The notes below the pieces were generated by a model. The model made no database searches. It saw only the letters and a list, made by a program, of their open reading frames with translations, and was not told the DNA's origin. Positions 1 to 12,352 of a DNA stretch of 64,000 nucleotides are shown piece by piece; positions within the stretch are counted from its first letter, which is position 1, and each line of letters opens with the position of its first letter. The position numbers and the translations under genes were made by a program. Where the stretch lies: the NCBI RefSeq assembly GCF_001598855.1, contig NZ_BCZS01000024.1, forward strand, positions 1 through 64,000, in the 5' to 3' direction. Origin of the DNA: Pluralibacter gergoviae ATCC 33028 = NBRC 105706. GTDB lineage: Bacteria; Pseudomonadota; Gammaproteobacteria; Enterobacterales; Enterobacteriaceae.

Positions 1-1
1 G

Positions 2-64
2 TGTCTATGTTCATGGATTACCCCCGTTTGTTGCCTGTTTAACATCGCAACGTGCGGGGGTTTT
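2..64 (+). ncRNA. Rdl-like antisense RNA, copy A (promoter lies off the left edge)
   Basis: This is the left copy of the antisense unit described at 457-519, shifted by exactly 455 bases. It ends in the same terminator: CCCCCG at 21-26 pairs with CGGGGG at 55-60, GTTGC pairs with GCAAC inside the loop, and TTTT follows. By analogy the RNA would begin near base 2, so its promoter and the small toxin gene it would control lie to the left of the window. The assignment is inferred from repeat structure and from what is known of ldr/rdl loci; no RNA evidence is available. Confidence 0.5.
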
Positions 65-150
65 CTCTTTCTGACGCAAGGAGCCGCGAGAGAAGAGATC
101 CCCCGCGTCGCTGCACCTACTGGTTATAAAACCAGCGCGGTTATCATGCG
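21..150. repeat. Long direct repeat, copy A
   Basis: The stretch 21-150 matches 476-605 with a single mismatch (A at 119 against G at 574). Outside this core, shorter matches continue at the same spacing: a CAGTCAA block (166-172 against 620-626) and GTTCGGATCCGGA (194-206 against 648-660). The repeat carries the antisense-RNA terminator and the leader of the minus-strand toxin mRNA. Such near-identical spaced repeats are the hallmark of tandem ldr loci in E. coli. Confidence 0.9.
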
Positions 151-208
151 AGGGATACTGAGCCTCAGTCAACCGGTAAACTCTTTGTCCCCAGTTCGGA
201 TCCGGACT

Positions 209-237
209 AAAAAAGAAAGCCCCGCCGGAGCGGGGCT
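209..237 (-). terminator. Terminator of the small minus-strand toxin gene
   Basis: Read on the minus strand, AGCCCCGC and GCGGGGCT form an 8-bp stem with a CGGA-type loop, followed by a run of mostly T (209-217 on the plus strand is A-rich). It lies 25 bases past the stop of the peptide gene at 262-408, as expected for the end of that transcript. Confidence 0.85.
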
Positions 238-261
238 AATCTAAGGTACACCTAAGCCTCG

Positions 262-408
262 TCAGCGGCGGCCGTAGCCATTTTCCTCCCTGTCGCCGCG
301 CGTTTCGTAAACGCACTGTTGCGGAAAGTTCGTCTCGATATAGCGCACCGCGAGCGGGGCGACAATATGAGTCAGAACCACGAGCACAACGGCTTTCAGA
401 AAGTCCAT
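262..408 (-). CDS. Small hydrophobic peptide, candidate Ldr-type toxin
   Basis: This 48-codon gene encodes a peptide with a hydrophobic N-terminal half (about residues 3-25) and a charged, Arg/Glu-rich tail. The segment THIVAPLAVRYI is loosely like the HDLAAPILAGII core that I recall from E. coli Ldr toxins, but the tail is longer than the 35-residue Ldr peptides. The start at 408 is chosen because the hydrophobic segment begins there and because it fits the transcript layout. That layout is a minus-strand promoter near 598-626, a long leader of about 180 bases, a weak ribosome site, and a terminator at 209-237. An antisense RNA covers the leader. Membrane-active toxin function is inferred from locus architecture; the peptide could instead be a small membrane protein of other function. 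Confidence 0.6.
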   Translation of the reverse strand: MDFLKAVVLVVLTHIVAPLAVRYIETNFPQQCVYETRGDREENGYGRR

Positions 409-421
409 GTCTAAAGCCCAC

Positions 422-450
422 TTGATTTGGCTAACGCTGGCGGCTATCCT
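422..450 (+). promoter_or_regulatory. Promoter of the antisense RNA, copy B
   Basis: TTGATT at 422-427 and TATCCT at 445-450 are separated by exactly 17 bases, a good sigma-70 arrangement. Transcription would start near 457 and stop at the hairpin ending at 519. Confidence 0.7.
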
Positions 451-456
451 TGAAGT

Positions 457-519
457 GCTGAAGTTCAAGTGAACACCCCCGTTTGTTGCCTGTTTAACAT
501 CGCAACGTGCGGGGGTTTT
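457..519 (+). ncRNA. Rdl-like antisense RNA, copy B
   Basis: A plus-strand RNA of about 63 bases is predicted between the promoter at 422-450 and a terminator. The terminator has CCCCCG (476-481) pairing with CGGGGG (510-515), an inner GTTGC/GCAAC stem, and TTTT at 516-519. It runs opposite to the long leader of the peptide gene at 262-408, upstream of its start codon. This is the geometry of Rdl RNAs, which block translation of Ldr toxins. The terminator sequence resembles what I remember of E. coli rdl terminators. Expression is inferred only. Confidence 0.65.
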
Positions 520-605
520 CTCTTTCTGACGCAAGGAGCCGCGAGAGAAGAGATCCCCCGCGTCGCTGCACCTGCTGGTTATAAAACCAGCGCGGTTATC
601 ATGCG
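476..605. repeat. Long direct repeat, copy B
   Basis: Second copy of the 130-base repeat at 21-150, 455 bases to the right, with one mismatch. It includes the antisense terminator and, on the minus strand, the structured leader of the toxin mRNA. In that leader a GCGGGGG segment can pair with a CCCCCGC segment, and a CTGGTT/AACCAG hairpin is present. Confidence 0.9.
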
Positions 606-626
606 GGGGAGAGTGACGGCAGTCAA
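598..626 (-). promoter_or_regulatory. Probable promoter of the small toxin gene
   Basis: On the minus strand TTGACT (621-626) is followed after 17 bases by CATGAT (598-603). Both elements recur in the left repeat (167-172 and 143-148, spacing 18). A start near 591 and the terminator at 209-237 would give an mRNA of roughly 380 bases, close to the size known for ldrD mRNA. The -10 is imperfect. Confidence 0.5.
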
Positions 627-700
627 TTGCTTAACCTGCCGCCTGAGGTTCGGATCCGGATCCATCACCGCCAGCGCCTGTGAGGAGCCCGACATAATGG

Positions 701-2008
701 TTAAAGGGATGATGCCGGGCCGCGTTCGCCGCGGCTGACCGGATTTTTCGCGTCCTGACTCCACTCATACCAGCCTCCGTCATAGACAGAGATATGCTGC
801 CAGCCCATTGCCCGGGCGTACATGAAAGTCTCCGCCGCCCGCCAGCCGGTACCGCAGTAGAAAGAGACCTGCTGATCTGAAGTAATATTCCACGCTTTCC
901 ACATCGCGGTGATATCGTCTGCGCTGCGCATCGTCCCGTCGGGGTTATGGAAATCCTCCATGTGCGTCGAGTCGCTGCCCGCGTGGCCCCAGCGGGCGCC
1001 GGCAATATCGCCCTTCGGCTTGATATAGCTGTAGCCGCTGGTGGTGCCGATAAACTCCGGCCAGGAGCGAACGCTGACCAGCGAGGCGTCGCGGCGGTGC
1101 AGCAGGGCGCGGGCCTGTTCGAGGCCGAGCATCAGCTGCGGCTGACCGGGGATCGGCGCGCCGAAGTCAGGCGCCGGCGTCATTTTTTCCGGCATCCCGC
1201 GCCCGACCGGCAGATCGGCAGCGGACCAGGTTTTCCAGCCGCCGTCCAGCAGGCGCACGTCTTTTACTCCGGCGTAGAGCAGGATCTGCGCGACGCGGGC
1301 GGCAGCGTATACGTCGCGGCCATAGAGGATCACCGTCGTGTCGTGGCGAATGCCGCTTTTGGCCAGCAGGGCTTTCAGCCTATCGTCCGGGACCTTGTTC
1401 CACAGCGGCTCGCTTTCGACATCGTTAGTGTCGATATAGCCCGCGCCGGGGATGTGGCTCAGCAGGTAGTATTTCGGCGCGCCCCAGCCGGCTTCGAAGA
1501 CTTTCCATTCGCCTGCAGGGGCCGCCGCCACCTTTTTCCCCTGCTGCAGGTCGCGCAGCCACTGCGGATAAACCAGCTGTTCGAAGTGGGGCAGCTTCTG
1601 CAGGCGCTGCGGCTCGGCGAGCGCATCGGCAAGGGCGCTGATGTGCTTCAGACCCGCTTTTTGCAGGCGTGCGCTGACGGCGCGGGTTTCCCTATCAGCG
1701 CCGTACAGCGCCACTGGCGTATCGGCCGCCAGATTATGCAGCTTCAGCCACTCGGCGAGCTGTTCGTCGCTCATGGCCGATAGCCAGCCGGCGGAGAGAT
1801 TGAGCGCCGCAGGTTCGTGACCCTGTGGGCCGTTAAGCGCCTGCGGCCAGCCGTTGTAGAAAGCGCTCTGGCGGGTATCAATGGCGATACCGCTGCGCTG
1901 CTGCAGTTGCTGTAGCGTCACGGAGGCGGCCATATCAGCGGCCCCGGCGCAGGAGGAGGCCAGCCCGACAAGCAGGGCCAGCGCGGTCAGGTGAGAAACA
2001 CGTTTCAT
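701..2008 (-). CDS. ynjE: Periplasmic thiosulfate sulfurtransferase YnjE
   Basis: The 435-residue product has the same length as E. coli YnjE. An N-terminal signal peptide (about residues 1-23, MKRVSHLTALALL then AGAA) is followed by three rhodanese domains. The last domain carries the active-site loop FYCGTGWRA with Cys385, the residue that holds the persulfide. Rhodaneses move sulfane sulfur from thiosulfate to thiophilic acceptors; the physiological acceptor here is unknown. The gene is the last of the minus-strand cluster ynjB-ynjC-ynjD-ynjE and starts 75 bases after ynjD. A link between the importer and sulfur chemistry is inference from this clustering. Confidence 0.95.
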   Translation of the reverse strand: MKRVSHLTALALLVGLASSCAGAADMAASVTLQQLQQRSGIAIDTRQSAFYNGWPQALNGPQGHEPAALNLSAGWLSAMSDEQLAEWLKLHNLAADTPVALYGADRETRAVSARLQKAGLKHISALADALAEPQRLQKLPHFEQLVYPQWLRDLQQGKKVAAAPAGEWKVFEAGWGAPKYYLLSHIPGAGYIDTNDVESEPLWNKVPDDRLKALLAKSGIRHDTTVILYGRDVYAAARVAQILLYAGVKDVRLLDGGWKTWSAADLPVGRGMPEKMTPAPDFGAPIPGQPQLMLGLEQARALLHRRDASLVSVRSWPEFIGTTSGYSYIKPKGDIAGARWGHAGSDSTHMEDFHNPDGTMRSADDITAMWKAWNITSDQQVSFYCGTGWRAAETFMYARAMGWQHISVYDGGWYEWSQDAKNPVSRGERGPASSL

Positions 2009-2083
2009 CGAAATGCCGGACAGTAGTGAAAAGAGGCAACATTCTGACCCTCCGGAAGCGACAAATCCATGCGCTGGCGCAGC

Positions 2084-2716
2084 TTAGCCCCAGCTTTCAA
2101 GCGGCAGGCAGCGGCCGCCGGGCGGCACGTCCGCCGGATCGTGGGTGACCAGCAGCACCGGGAGCGCCTGCTGGCCGGCGGCGGCGAAAACGTCCCGCCG
2201 AAAGCGCGCCCGCAGATCGGCATCGAGGCGGCTGAACGGTTCATCGAGCAGCAGCGCCTGAGGCTGCGCCAGCAGGGCGCGCAGCAGTGCAACCCGCGCC
2301 CGCTGGCCGCCTGAGAGCGTTGCCGGATCGCGGTGAAAGAACCCGGCCAGCCCGGCGTTCTCCAGCGCCTCCTCCGCCCGCGCCCGCCGTTCGCCGCGCG
2401 TACCGCCGGCGGGCAGGGCAACCAGCAGGTTCTGCCCGACGCTGAAGTGGTCGAACAGCAGCGCGTCCTGAAACAAAATGCCTATCCGCCGCGCTTCCAC
2501 CGGCAGCGTATCGCAGCGCCGCCCGTCCAGCCACAGCCTGCCCTCGGCGCGAAAGGCGGGCGGCAGGGCGCCCACGATCCACGAAAACAGCGTCGATTTA
2601 CCGCTGCCGGAGGCGCCGGTGAGGGTGACGATTTCGCCCGGCGCGACGCTGAGGCTGAGGTTGCTCACCAGCGGCGCACCCTTCAGGCTGAGGGTTAAAT
2701 TTTCAATCTGCAGCAT
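2084..2716 (-). CDS. ynjD: ABC transporter ATP-binding protein YnjD
   Basis: This 210-residue ATPase shows the Walker A motif GASGSGKST, the Q-loop in LFQDALLF, the signature LSGGQRARVALLRALL, Walker B ALLLDEP and the H-loop VTHD. The start at 2716 matches the E. coli protein and gives a TAATATG junction with the upstream ynjC stop; an in-frame ATG 30 bases earlier is possible but lies inside ynjC. It would energise the membrane protein YnjC, with YnjB as the periplasmic binding protein. The substrate has not been established to my knowledge; the family resembles thiamine, iron and sulfate/molybdate importers. Confidence 0.9.
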   Translation of the reverse strand: MLQIENLTLSLKGAPLVSNLSLSVAPGEIVTLTGASGSGKSTLFSWIVGALPPAFRAEGRLWLDGRRCDTLPVEARRIGILFQDALLFDHFSVGQNLLVALPAGGTRGERRARAEEALENAGLAGFFHRDPATLSGGQRARVALLRALLAQPQALLLDEPFSRLDADLRARFRRDVFAAAGQQALPVLLVTHDPADVPPGGRCLPLESWG

Positions 2717-2717
2717 A

Positions 2718-4250
2718 TTAGCGGAGTCCTTGTCGGTAGCGGCCAATCAGGCGCATCAGCAGCGCGGCCAGCGCGAAGACGGCCAGCGGCAGCAGCGACT
2801 GCCACAGGGCCTGGGCGGCCAGCAGCGGCGCGCTGCCTCCGCTGCTGAGGGCTACGGCGTCGGTGGTGAGGGTGGTAATGCGTCCGCCGCCGAGCCACAG
2901 CGTCGGCAGATACTGGGCGACGCTCACGGAAAAGCCCACCGCGAAAGCGGCCAGCAGGGGCCGGGCAAGCTGCGGACAGCTGACCTGCCAGAAGCAGCGG
3001 GCGCGGCTCCAGCCCAGCGTCCGGGCAATCAGCCGCTGCCGGGGATCGCGCCGCCGCCAGGCGGGGCGCAGCATAAACAGCGTCCAGGGAAAGACCCACA
3101 GCAGATGTCCCCACAGCACCGTCAGCCACTCGCCGTCGATCCAGCCCATCAGCGCCAGCTGATATTGACCCGCCGCCAGCGGCAGGGCAGGTAGCAGCAG
3201 CGGCAGCCAGATCCCGCCGCCGCGCCGGGGGCCGCAGGCCAGCCACAGCAGGCACAGCGGAAGGGTAATCAGCGCCGACAGCGCGCCCAGGCCGAGCGTA
3301 TTAAACAGGCTCTGCGCGTCGGGCCGCTCGCCCCTGGCGCAGAGCAGCAGCGTCGCCAGGGCCAGCAGGCTGGCGGGCGCCAGCAGCGAGGAGGGCAGCC
3401 GCCAGACAGGTCGGCATCTGTCGGGGCGGCGATGGCCGGTAAAATCCGGCGTCAGGGCGCGCAGCAGCCGCCAGATAAGCCGGGCCGCCAGCGCAATGGC
3501 CGCCATGACCGCCAGCAGCAGCAGGCAGGCCAGCGCGCCCTGAGCCTGCTGCGCGTCGTCGCCCGCGGATAGCCACTGCGCGGCGAGCACCGCCAGCGTC
3601 GGCGGATTACCCGGGCCGATAACGATGGCGACATCCACAGCAGACAGCGTCCATGCAAGGGTTGCCAGCAGAACGATGCTCATCTGCGGCAGCAGTCGGG
3701 GCGCGATAAGCCACAGCAGGCACTGCCAGCGGCCGTATCCCTGACTGCGCAGCACCAGGCACTGCTGGCGCAGGCTCCGCTCATCCAGCAGGGCGTACGC
3801 CGCCCACAGCAGGAAGGCGCTCTCCTTGACGGCCAGCACTGCGCCGAGGCCAATACCGTAGCGGTCCTGGGGCGCGGTCAGGGCGGGAAAGAGGCGGAAC
3901 AGCCAGCCGCCCTCGGCAAACAGCAGCAGCGCGGCGGCGGCGAAGGCGACGTGGGGAAGGGCCAGCAGCAGCGGCAGCCGGCTCACCAGCCGCTGCCAGC
4001 GGCGGGAGGGCCAGAGGGCGGCGATGGTGAACATCGCGATTGCCAGCGCGCTCGTCAGGGCGACGGCGGTGGAGACAAGCGTCGCCAGCAGAGCGCCGGG
4101 CAGTTGAGCGTCAGCCAGCAGTGTCAGCCAGCTGTTGAGGTGCAGGGCCGGGCTGATGATTATCAGCCCGGCCGGAAGCAGCGGGAGATAAATGATGCCC
4201 ACCGCCGCCCACGCCAGCGCCGTCAGCGCGATCCGTAGCGGCGCAGCCAT
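2718..4250 (-). CDS. ynjC: ABC transporter permease YnjC
   Basis: The 510-residue product is a double-length inner-membrane permease with many hydrophobic helices. The size suggests two fused binding-protein-dependent transport domains, as in ThiP and iron permeases, so one chain may supply both halves of the channel. Its start overlaps the end of ynjB by 28 bases and its stop is one base before the ynjD ATG, which indicates translational coupling in one operon. The length matches E. coli YnjC (511). The substrate is not evident. Confidence 0.9.
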   Translation of the reverse strand: MAAPLRIALTALAWAAVGIIYLPLLPAGLIIISPALHLNSWLTLLADAQLPGALLATLVSTAVALTSALAIAMFTIAALWPSRRWQRLVSRLPLLLALPHVAFAAAALLLFAEGGWLFRLFPALTAPQDRYGIGLGAVLAVKESAFLLWAAYALLDERSLRQQCLVLRSQGYGRWQCLLWLIAPRLLPQMSIVLLATLAWTLSAVDVAIVIGPGNPPTLAVLAAQWLSAGDDAQQAQGALACLLLLAVMAAIALAARLIWRLLRALTPDFTGHRRPDRCRPVWRLPSSLLAPASLLALATLLLCARGERPDAQSLFNTLGLGALSALITLPLCLLWLACGPRRGGGIWLPLLLPALPLAAGQYQLALMGWIDGEWLTVLWGHLLWVFPWTLFMLRPAWRRRDPRQRLIARTLGWSRARCFWQVSCPQLARPLLAAFAVGFSVSVAQYLPTLWLGGGRITTLTTDAVALSSGGSAPLLAAQALWQSLLPLAVFALAALLMRLIGRYRQGLR

Positions 4251-5401
4251 TCCTGCTCCAGGGCGTCCACCCAGGCGGCGTGGGGTTCGGCAAGCGTCGG
4301 GACGCTCTCGTCAGCCGCCGCCTGCGGCCAGCCGGACGGTACGCGGCGGCGATCCAGTACGGTCGGATCTCCCCACGCGGCCGGATCGGCCTTGCGCCGC
4401 TGGGCCTCTGGCGAGAGCAGAAAGTTAGCGACGACCCTGGCCCCGGCGGCCGCGCGGGCGTTGGCCGGGATGGTGACAAAGTGGACGTTGCCAATCATGC
4501 CCTCGCGAAAGCCGAAGCCGTAGCTATCCGCCGGCAGATCGCCGCTGGCCGCCTTCTGCGCGGCGTGTAGCGGATTAAAGCTCAGCGACAGGCGCAGCGT
4601 CCCGGCCGTCAGCATACTGTCCATTTTCGCCGGCGAGGCGGGAAAATCGCGGCCCTGACGCCACAGCAGCGGGTGCAGTTTGTCGAGATAGTCCCACAGC
4701 GGCGCGGTGATGCGGGAAAAGCTGCCTGCCTGCGGCGCCTGCCCGAGCGCGCCCGGCTCGCGGGTCAAATTGAGCAGCAGCTGTTCGAGAAAGGCGGTGG
4801 CGGTAAAGTCCGGCGGGCGCGGGTAGGTGACGCTGCCGGGATGCGCGGCGGCATAGGCCAGCAGCGCCTGCGGATCCTGCGGCGGCTGAGGCGTCTGCCG
4901 GCGGCGGGCGATAAAGGTCAGGCGGGCGGTGCCCCACGGCGATTCGGCGCCGTCGGTAGGCACTGAGAAGTCCTCCCGCACCGGGAGACGCGTGTCCACA
5001 TAGCGCCAGTTGGGCAACTGCTCCGCCCAGCCGGTCAGCAGCAGATTGTCCTGCTTCAGAGCGCGGAAGTTTTCGCCGTTGACCCACAGCAAATCGACGG
5101 ATCCGCCGCGGCTGCGTCCGGCGCGGGCTTCGGTGCGGATGCGCTTCACCGCATCGGCGGCATCGGCAATGTGCACGACCTTCAGGTTGACGCCGTAGGC
5201 TTGCTTCACCTCGCCGCTCACCCAGTCAAGATAGCGGTTAACCGCCGGATCGCCGCCCCAGGCGTTAAACCAGACCGTCTGGCCCCGGGCCTCCGCTTCG
5301 GTCTGCTGCCAGTCGGCAAGCGCCTGTGGCGGTGCGCCGAAAGATAATGGCGCGCAGAGCAGCAGACCCGCCAGTAAATAGCCGTAGCGCGCTGAACGCA
5401 T
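4223..5401 (-). CDS. ynjB: ABC transporter substrate-binding protein YnjB
   Basis: The protein has 392 residues with a cleaved-type signal peptide (MRSARYGYLLAGLLLCAPLSFG). It belongs to the type 2 periplasmic binding protein fold seen in thiamine, putrescine and iron importers; WFNAWGGDPAVNRYLDWV near the mature N-terminus is typical of this group. The start at 5401 is preceded by AAAGGAG and is favoured over a longer frame because the signal peptide begins there. It is the first gene of the ynjBCDE cluster. E. coli has ynjA next to it; here a TVP38-family gene lies 10 bases upstream instead. Confidence 0.9.
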   Translation of the reverse strand: MRSARYGYLLAGLLLCAPLSFGAPPQALADWQQTEAEARGQTVWFNAWGGDPAVNRYLDWVSGEVKQAYGVNLKVVHIADAADAVKRIRTEARAGRSRGGSVDLLWVNGENFRALKQDNLLLTGWAEQLPNWRYVDTRLPVREDFSVPTDGAESPWGTARLTFIARRRQTPQPPQDPQALLAYAAAHPGSVTYPRPPDFTATAFLEQLLLNLTREPGALGQAPQAGSFSRITAPLWDYLDKLHPLLWRQGRDFPASPAKMDSMLTAGTLRLSLSFNPLHAAQKAASGDLPADSYGFGFREGMIGNVHFVTIPANARAAAGARVVANFLLSPEAQRRKADPAAWGDPTVLDRRRVPSGWPQAAADESVPTLAEPHAAWVDALEQEWLRRYGSR

Positions 5402-5411
5402 GGCAGCTCCT

Positions 5412-6086
5412 TTAGCGATGTTGAAGACGTTCGGTAAGCCAGCGCGAGGCCAGCGGCAGCAGCCCGATAAGCACAAAGGCCAGCAGTATGCCCGGCGACA
5501 GAATACCCGACAGCGAGGTCAGCTGGCCGAGCTGGCGCCCGGCGTTGAGGTAAACCAGGGTAGCGGGCAGCATGCCCAGCTGACTTACCCACCAGTAGCG
5601 TAGCAGGCCGATGCGGGTGACGCCCGCCAGCAGGTTTACCACAAAAAAGGGAAACAGCGGCATCAGGCGCAGGGCGAAGAGATAAAAGGCGCCGTCCTTC
5701 GCCATGCCGGCGTTGACCGTCGCCATCTGGCGCGGAAAGCGCTGGCTGACCCAGCCGGTGAACAGGTAGCGGCTGGCGAGCATCGCCAGCAGCGCGCCGA
5801 GCGTTGAAGCAAAAGAGACCAGCACCACCGCCTGCCAGAAGGGAAAAATGGCTCCGCCGAGCAGGGTCAGCGCCGTGGCGCCGGGCACCGACAGGGCGGC
5901 CGCCGTCGCGTAGAGAATAAAGTAGATCAGGGCCGCCGAAAGGGGCCGCTGCGCGTGCCAGAGCGCGGCATCGTGCTGCCAGGACTGAAGAGCGGAGAGG
6001 GTGAGCATCTCCCGGGGCATCAGCAGGCACCCGGTAATAATCAGCGCTGCCAGCAGGGCCAGCAGCGCGTATTTACGTCTGTTCAA
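5412..6086 (-). CDS. TVP38/TMEM64 family inner-membrane protein (YdjX/YdjZ-like)
   Basis: The 224-residue protein has about six hydrophobic segments and the family core: SVPGATALTLLGGAIFP followed later by LRLMPLFPFFVVN. TVP38/TMEM64 (DedA-related, VTT domain) proteins are membrane proteins linked in general to lipid handling; the exact role is unknown. The start is a TTG at 6086, the only early start after an in-frame stop, 9 bases past the xthA stop, with the ribosome site inside the xthA end. E. coli carries ydjX, ydjY and ydjZ at this place, so this locus is reduced to one copy. I do not assign it to either paralogue. Confidence 0.8.
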   Translation of the reverse strand: MNRRKYALLALLAALIITGCLLMPREMLTLSALQSWQHDAALWHAQRPLSAALIYFILYATAAALSVPGATALTLLGGAIFPFWQAVVLVSFASTLGALLAMLASRYLFTGWVSQRFPRQMATVNAGMAKDGAFYLFALRLMPLFPFFVVNLLAGVTRIGLLRYWWVSQLGMLPATLVYLNAGRQLGQLTSLSGILSPGILLAFVLIGLLPLASRWLTERLQHR

Positions 6087-6095
6087 AATACTGCG

Positions 6096-6902
6096 TTAGC
6101 CTTTAAAGGTGGCCCATACCGGCGCATGGTCGGAGGGTTTCTCCATGCCGCGGATCTCATAGTCGATGCCGGTTTCCACGCAGTGCGGAGCCAGCGCCTC
6201 GCTTGCCAGCAGCAGGTCGATACGCAGGCCGCGGTTGTCGTCAAAGCCTTTGGAGCGGTAGTCGAACCACGAAAATTCCGCCTGGCTTTCCGGGTGCGCG
6301 TGGCGATAGGTGTCCACCAGGCCCCAGTCGAGCAGGCGGCCCATCCACTCTCGCTCTTCCGGCAGGAACGAGCACTTGCCGGTGCGCAGCCAGCGCTTGC
6401 GGTTCTCTTCGCCGATGCCGATATCGAGATCCGTCGGGCTGATGTTCATATCGCCCATGATCAGCACCGGGTTCTCTTTACTCAGCTCGCTCGTCAGATA
6501 GTCCTGCAGGTTCTGATAGAAGGCGGCCTTGGCCGGAAATTTGGTCGGATGGTCGCGGCTCTCGCCCTGCGGGAAGTAGCCGTTGATCACCGTCACGTTG
6601 CCGAACGCCGACGGCACTTCCGCCATAATGATGCGGCGCTGGGCCTCATCGTCGTCGCCCGGAAAGCCCCGGCGCACCGCAACCGGCGCCTCTTTGGTGA
6701 GCAGCGCCACGCCGTAGTGGCCCTTCTGGCCGTGATAGAAGACGTGATAGCCAAGCTTTGCCACGTCTTCCAGCGGGAACATGTCGTCGTGAACCTTTGT
6801 CTCCTGCAGGCCGATGACGTCCGGCTGATGCTTGTCGACGATGGCTTGCAGTTGATGAGGGCGGGCGCGCAGGCCGTTGATATTAAAAGAGACAAATTTC
6901 AT
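6096..6902 (-). CDS. xthA: Exodeoxyribonuclease III
   Basis: The 268-residue product has exactly the length of E. coli exonuclease III and begins [18 protein letters not shown]. Family motifs of the EEP (exonuclease-endonuclease-phosphatase) fold are visible: GLQETK with the metal-binding Glu, [13 protein letters not shown], and the C-terminal SDHAPVWA containing the catalytic His. It cuts at abasic sites and degrades DNA 3' to 5' in base-excision repair. The start at 6902 is the conserved one; the longer open frame upstream is not supported. It is divergent from astC across a 391-base regulatory region. Confidence 0.97.
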   Translation of the reverse strand: MKFVSFNINGLRARPHQLQAIVDKHQPDVIGLQETKVHDDMFPLEDVAKLGYHVFYHGQKGHYGVALLTKEAPVAVRRGFPGDDDEAQRRIIMAEVPSAFGNVTVINGYFPQGESRDHPTKFPAKAAFYQNLQDYLTSELSKENPVLIMGDMNISPTDLDIGIGEENRKRWLRTGKCSFLPEEREWMGRLLDWGLVDTYRHAHPESQAEFSWFDYRSKGFDDNRGLRIDLLLASEALAPHCVETGIDYEIRGMEKPSDHAPVWATFKG

Positions 6903-7059
6903 AGTCGCTGCCACTGTGCAAGGTGAATGAAGCGGGCATGTTAGCAGAATTTTCGCTGCCTGACTGCATGCGCGTTTGCGGGGCGGGTGCACCAGACTGG
7001 GGCGCAGGCGTACGCTTTTTCTCGCAGCCGATCACAGAATGCGAATTCAGTTTTACTAA

Positions 7060-7140
7060 TGAATAATCCTTCTATTATTAGCAGCGCTAATGGCGCAATG
7101 CTCCCCTTTTATGCACTTTTTATGCACTTTTAATGAATAA
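7060..7140. promoter_or_regulatory. ArgR-like half boxes upstream of astC
   Basis: TGAATAAT at 7060-7067, preceded by GAATTCAG at 7043-7050, and a further TGAATAA at 7134-7140 resemble ArgR half sites (consensus TGAATWWWWATTCA). ArgR is known to activate ast in enteric bacteria. The match is by eye and the symmetry is incomplete. Confidence 0.4.
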
Positions 7141-7193
7141 TAGCTACTGCTAACTTATTGATATTTCCTCTCGCTGCATCATTTATGCACTTT
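7110..7193. promoter_or_regulatory. Three TATGCACTTT repeats, candidate NtrC sites
   Basis: The element TATGCACTTT occurs at 7111-7120, 7122-7131 and 7185-7194. The first two are spaced 11 bases apart, one helical turn. NtrC half sites have the core TGCAC, so these are plausible enhancer elements for the sigma-54 promoter just downstream, although the usual GGTGCA inverted partner is not present. Confidence 0.45.
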
Positions 7194-7203
7194 CCCCACT
7201 GGC

Positions 7204-7219
7204 TGGCACGATGTCTGCA
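7204..7219 (+). promoter_or_regulatory. Sigma-54 promoter of the ast operon
   Basis: TGGCACGATGTCTGCA carries the invariant GG (7205-7206) and GC (7217-7218) with 10 bases between them, as the -24/-12 consensus requires. It lies about 75 bases before the astC start. The ast operon is known to be nitrogen-regulated through NtrC and sigma-54. Confidence 0.85.
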
Positions 7220-7293
7220 CTATACATTTACAGCGCAAACACCCAAATAATTAACATTACGATAACGTTATTTTTACTCCGGAAGAGGTTGCC

Positions 7294-12342
<5,049 letters not shown>

Positions 12343-12352
12343 TGAGGGCGAC

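Noticed and set aside
1-660. CRISPR or insertion-sequence interpretation of the left repeats
   Set aside because: There are only two copies, they are long and direct with functional signals inside, and neither transposase nor terminal inverted repeats are present.
947-1783. Long open frame opposite ynjE
   Set aside because: It is a shadow of the ynjE coding strand in GC-rich DNA; the protein has no recognisable features and ynjE is full length and conserved.
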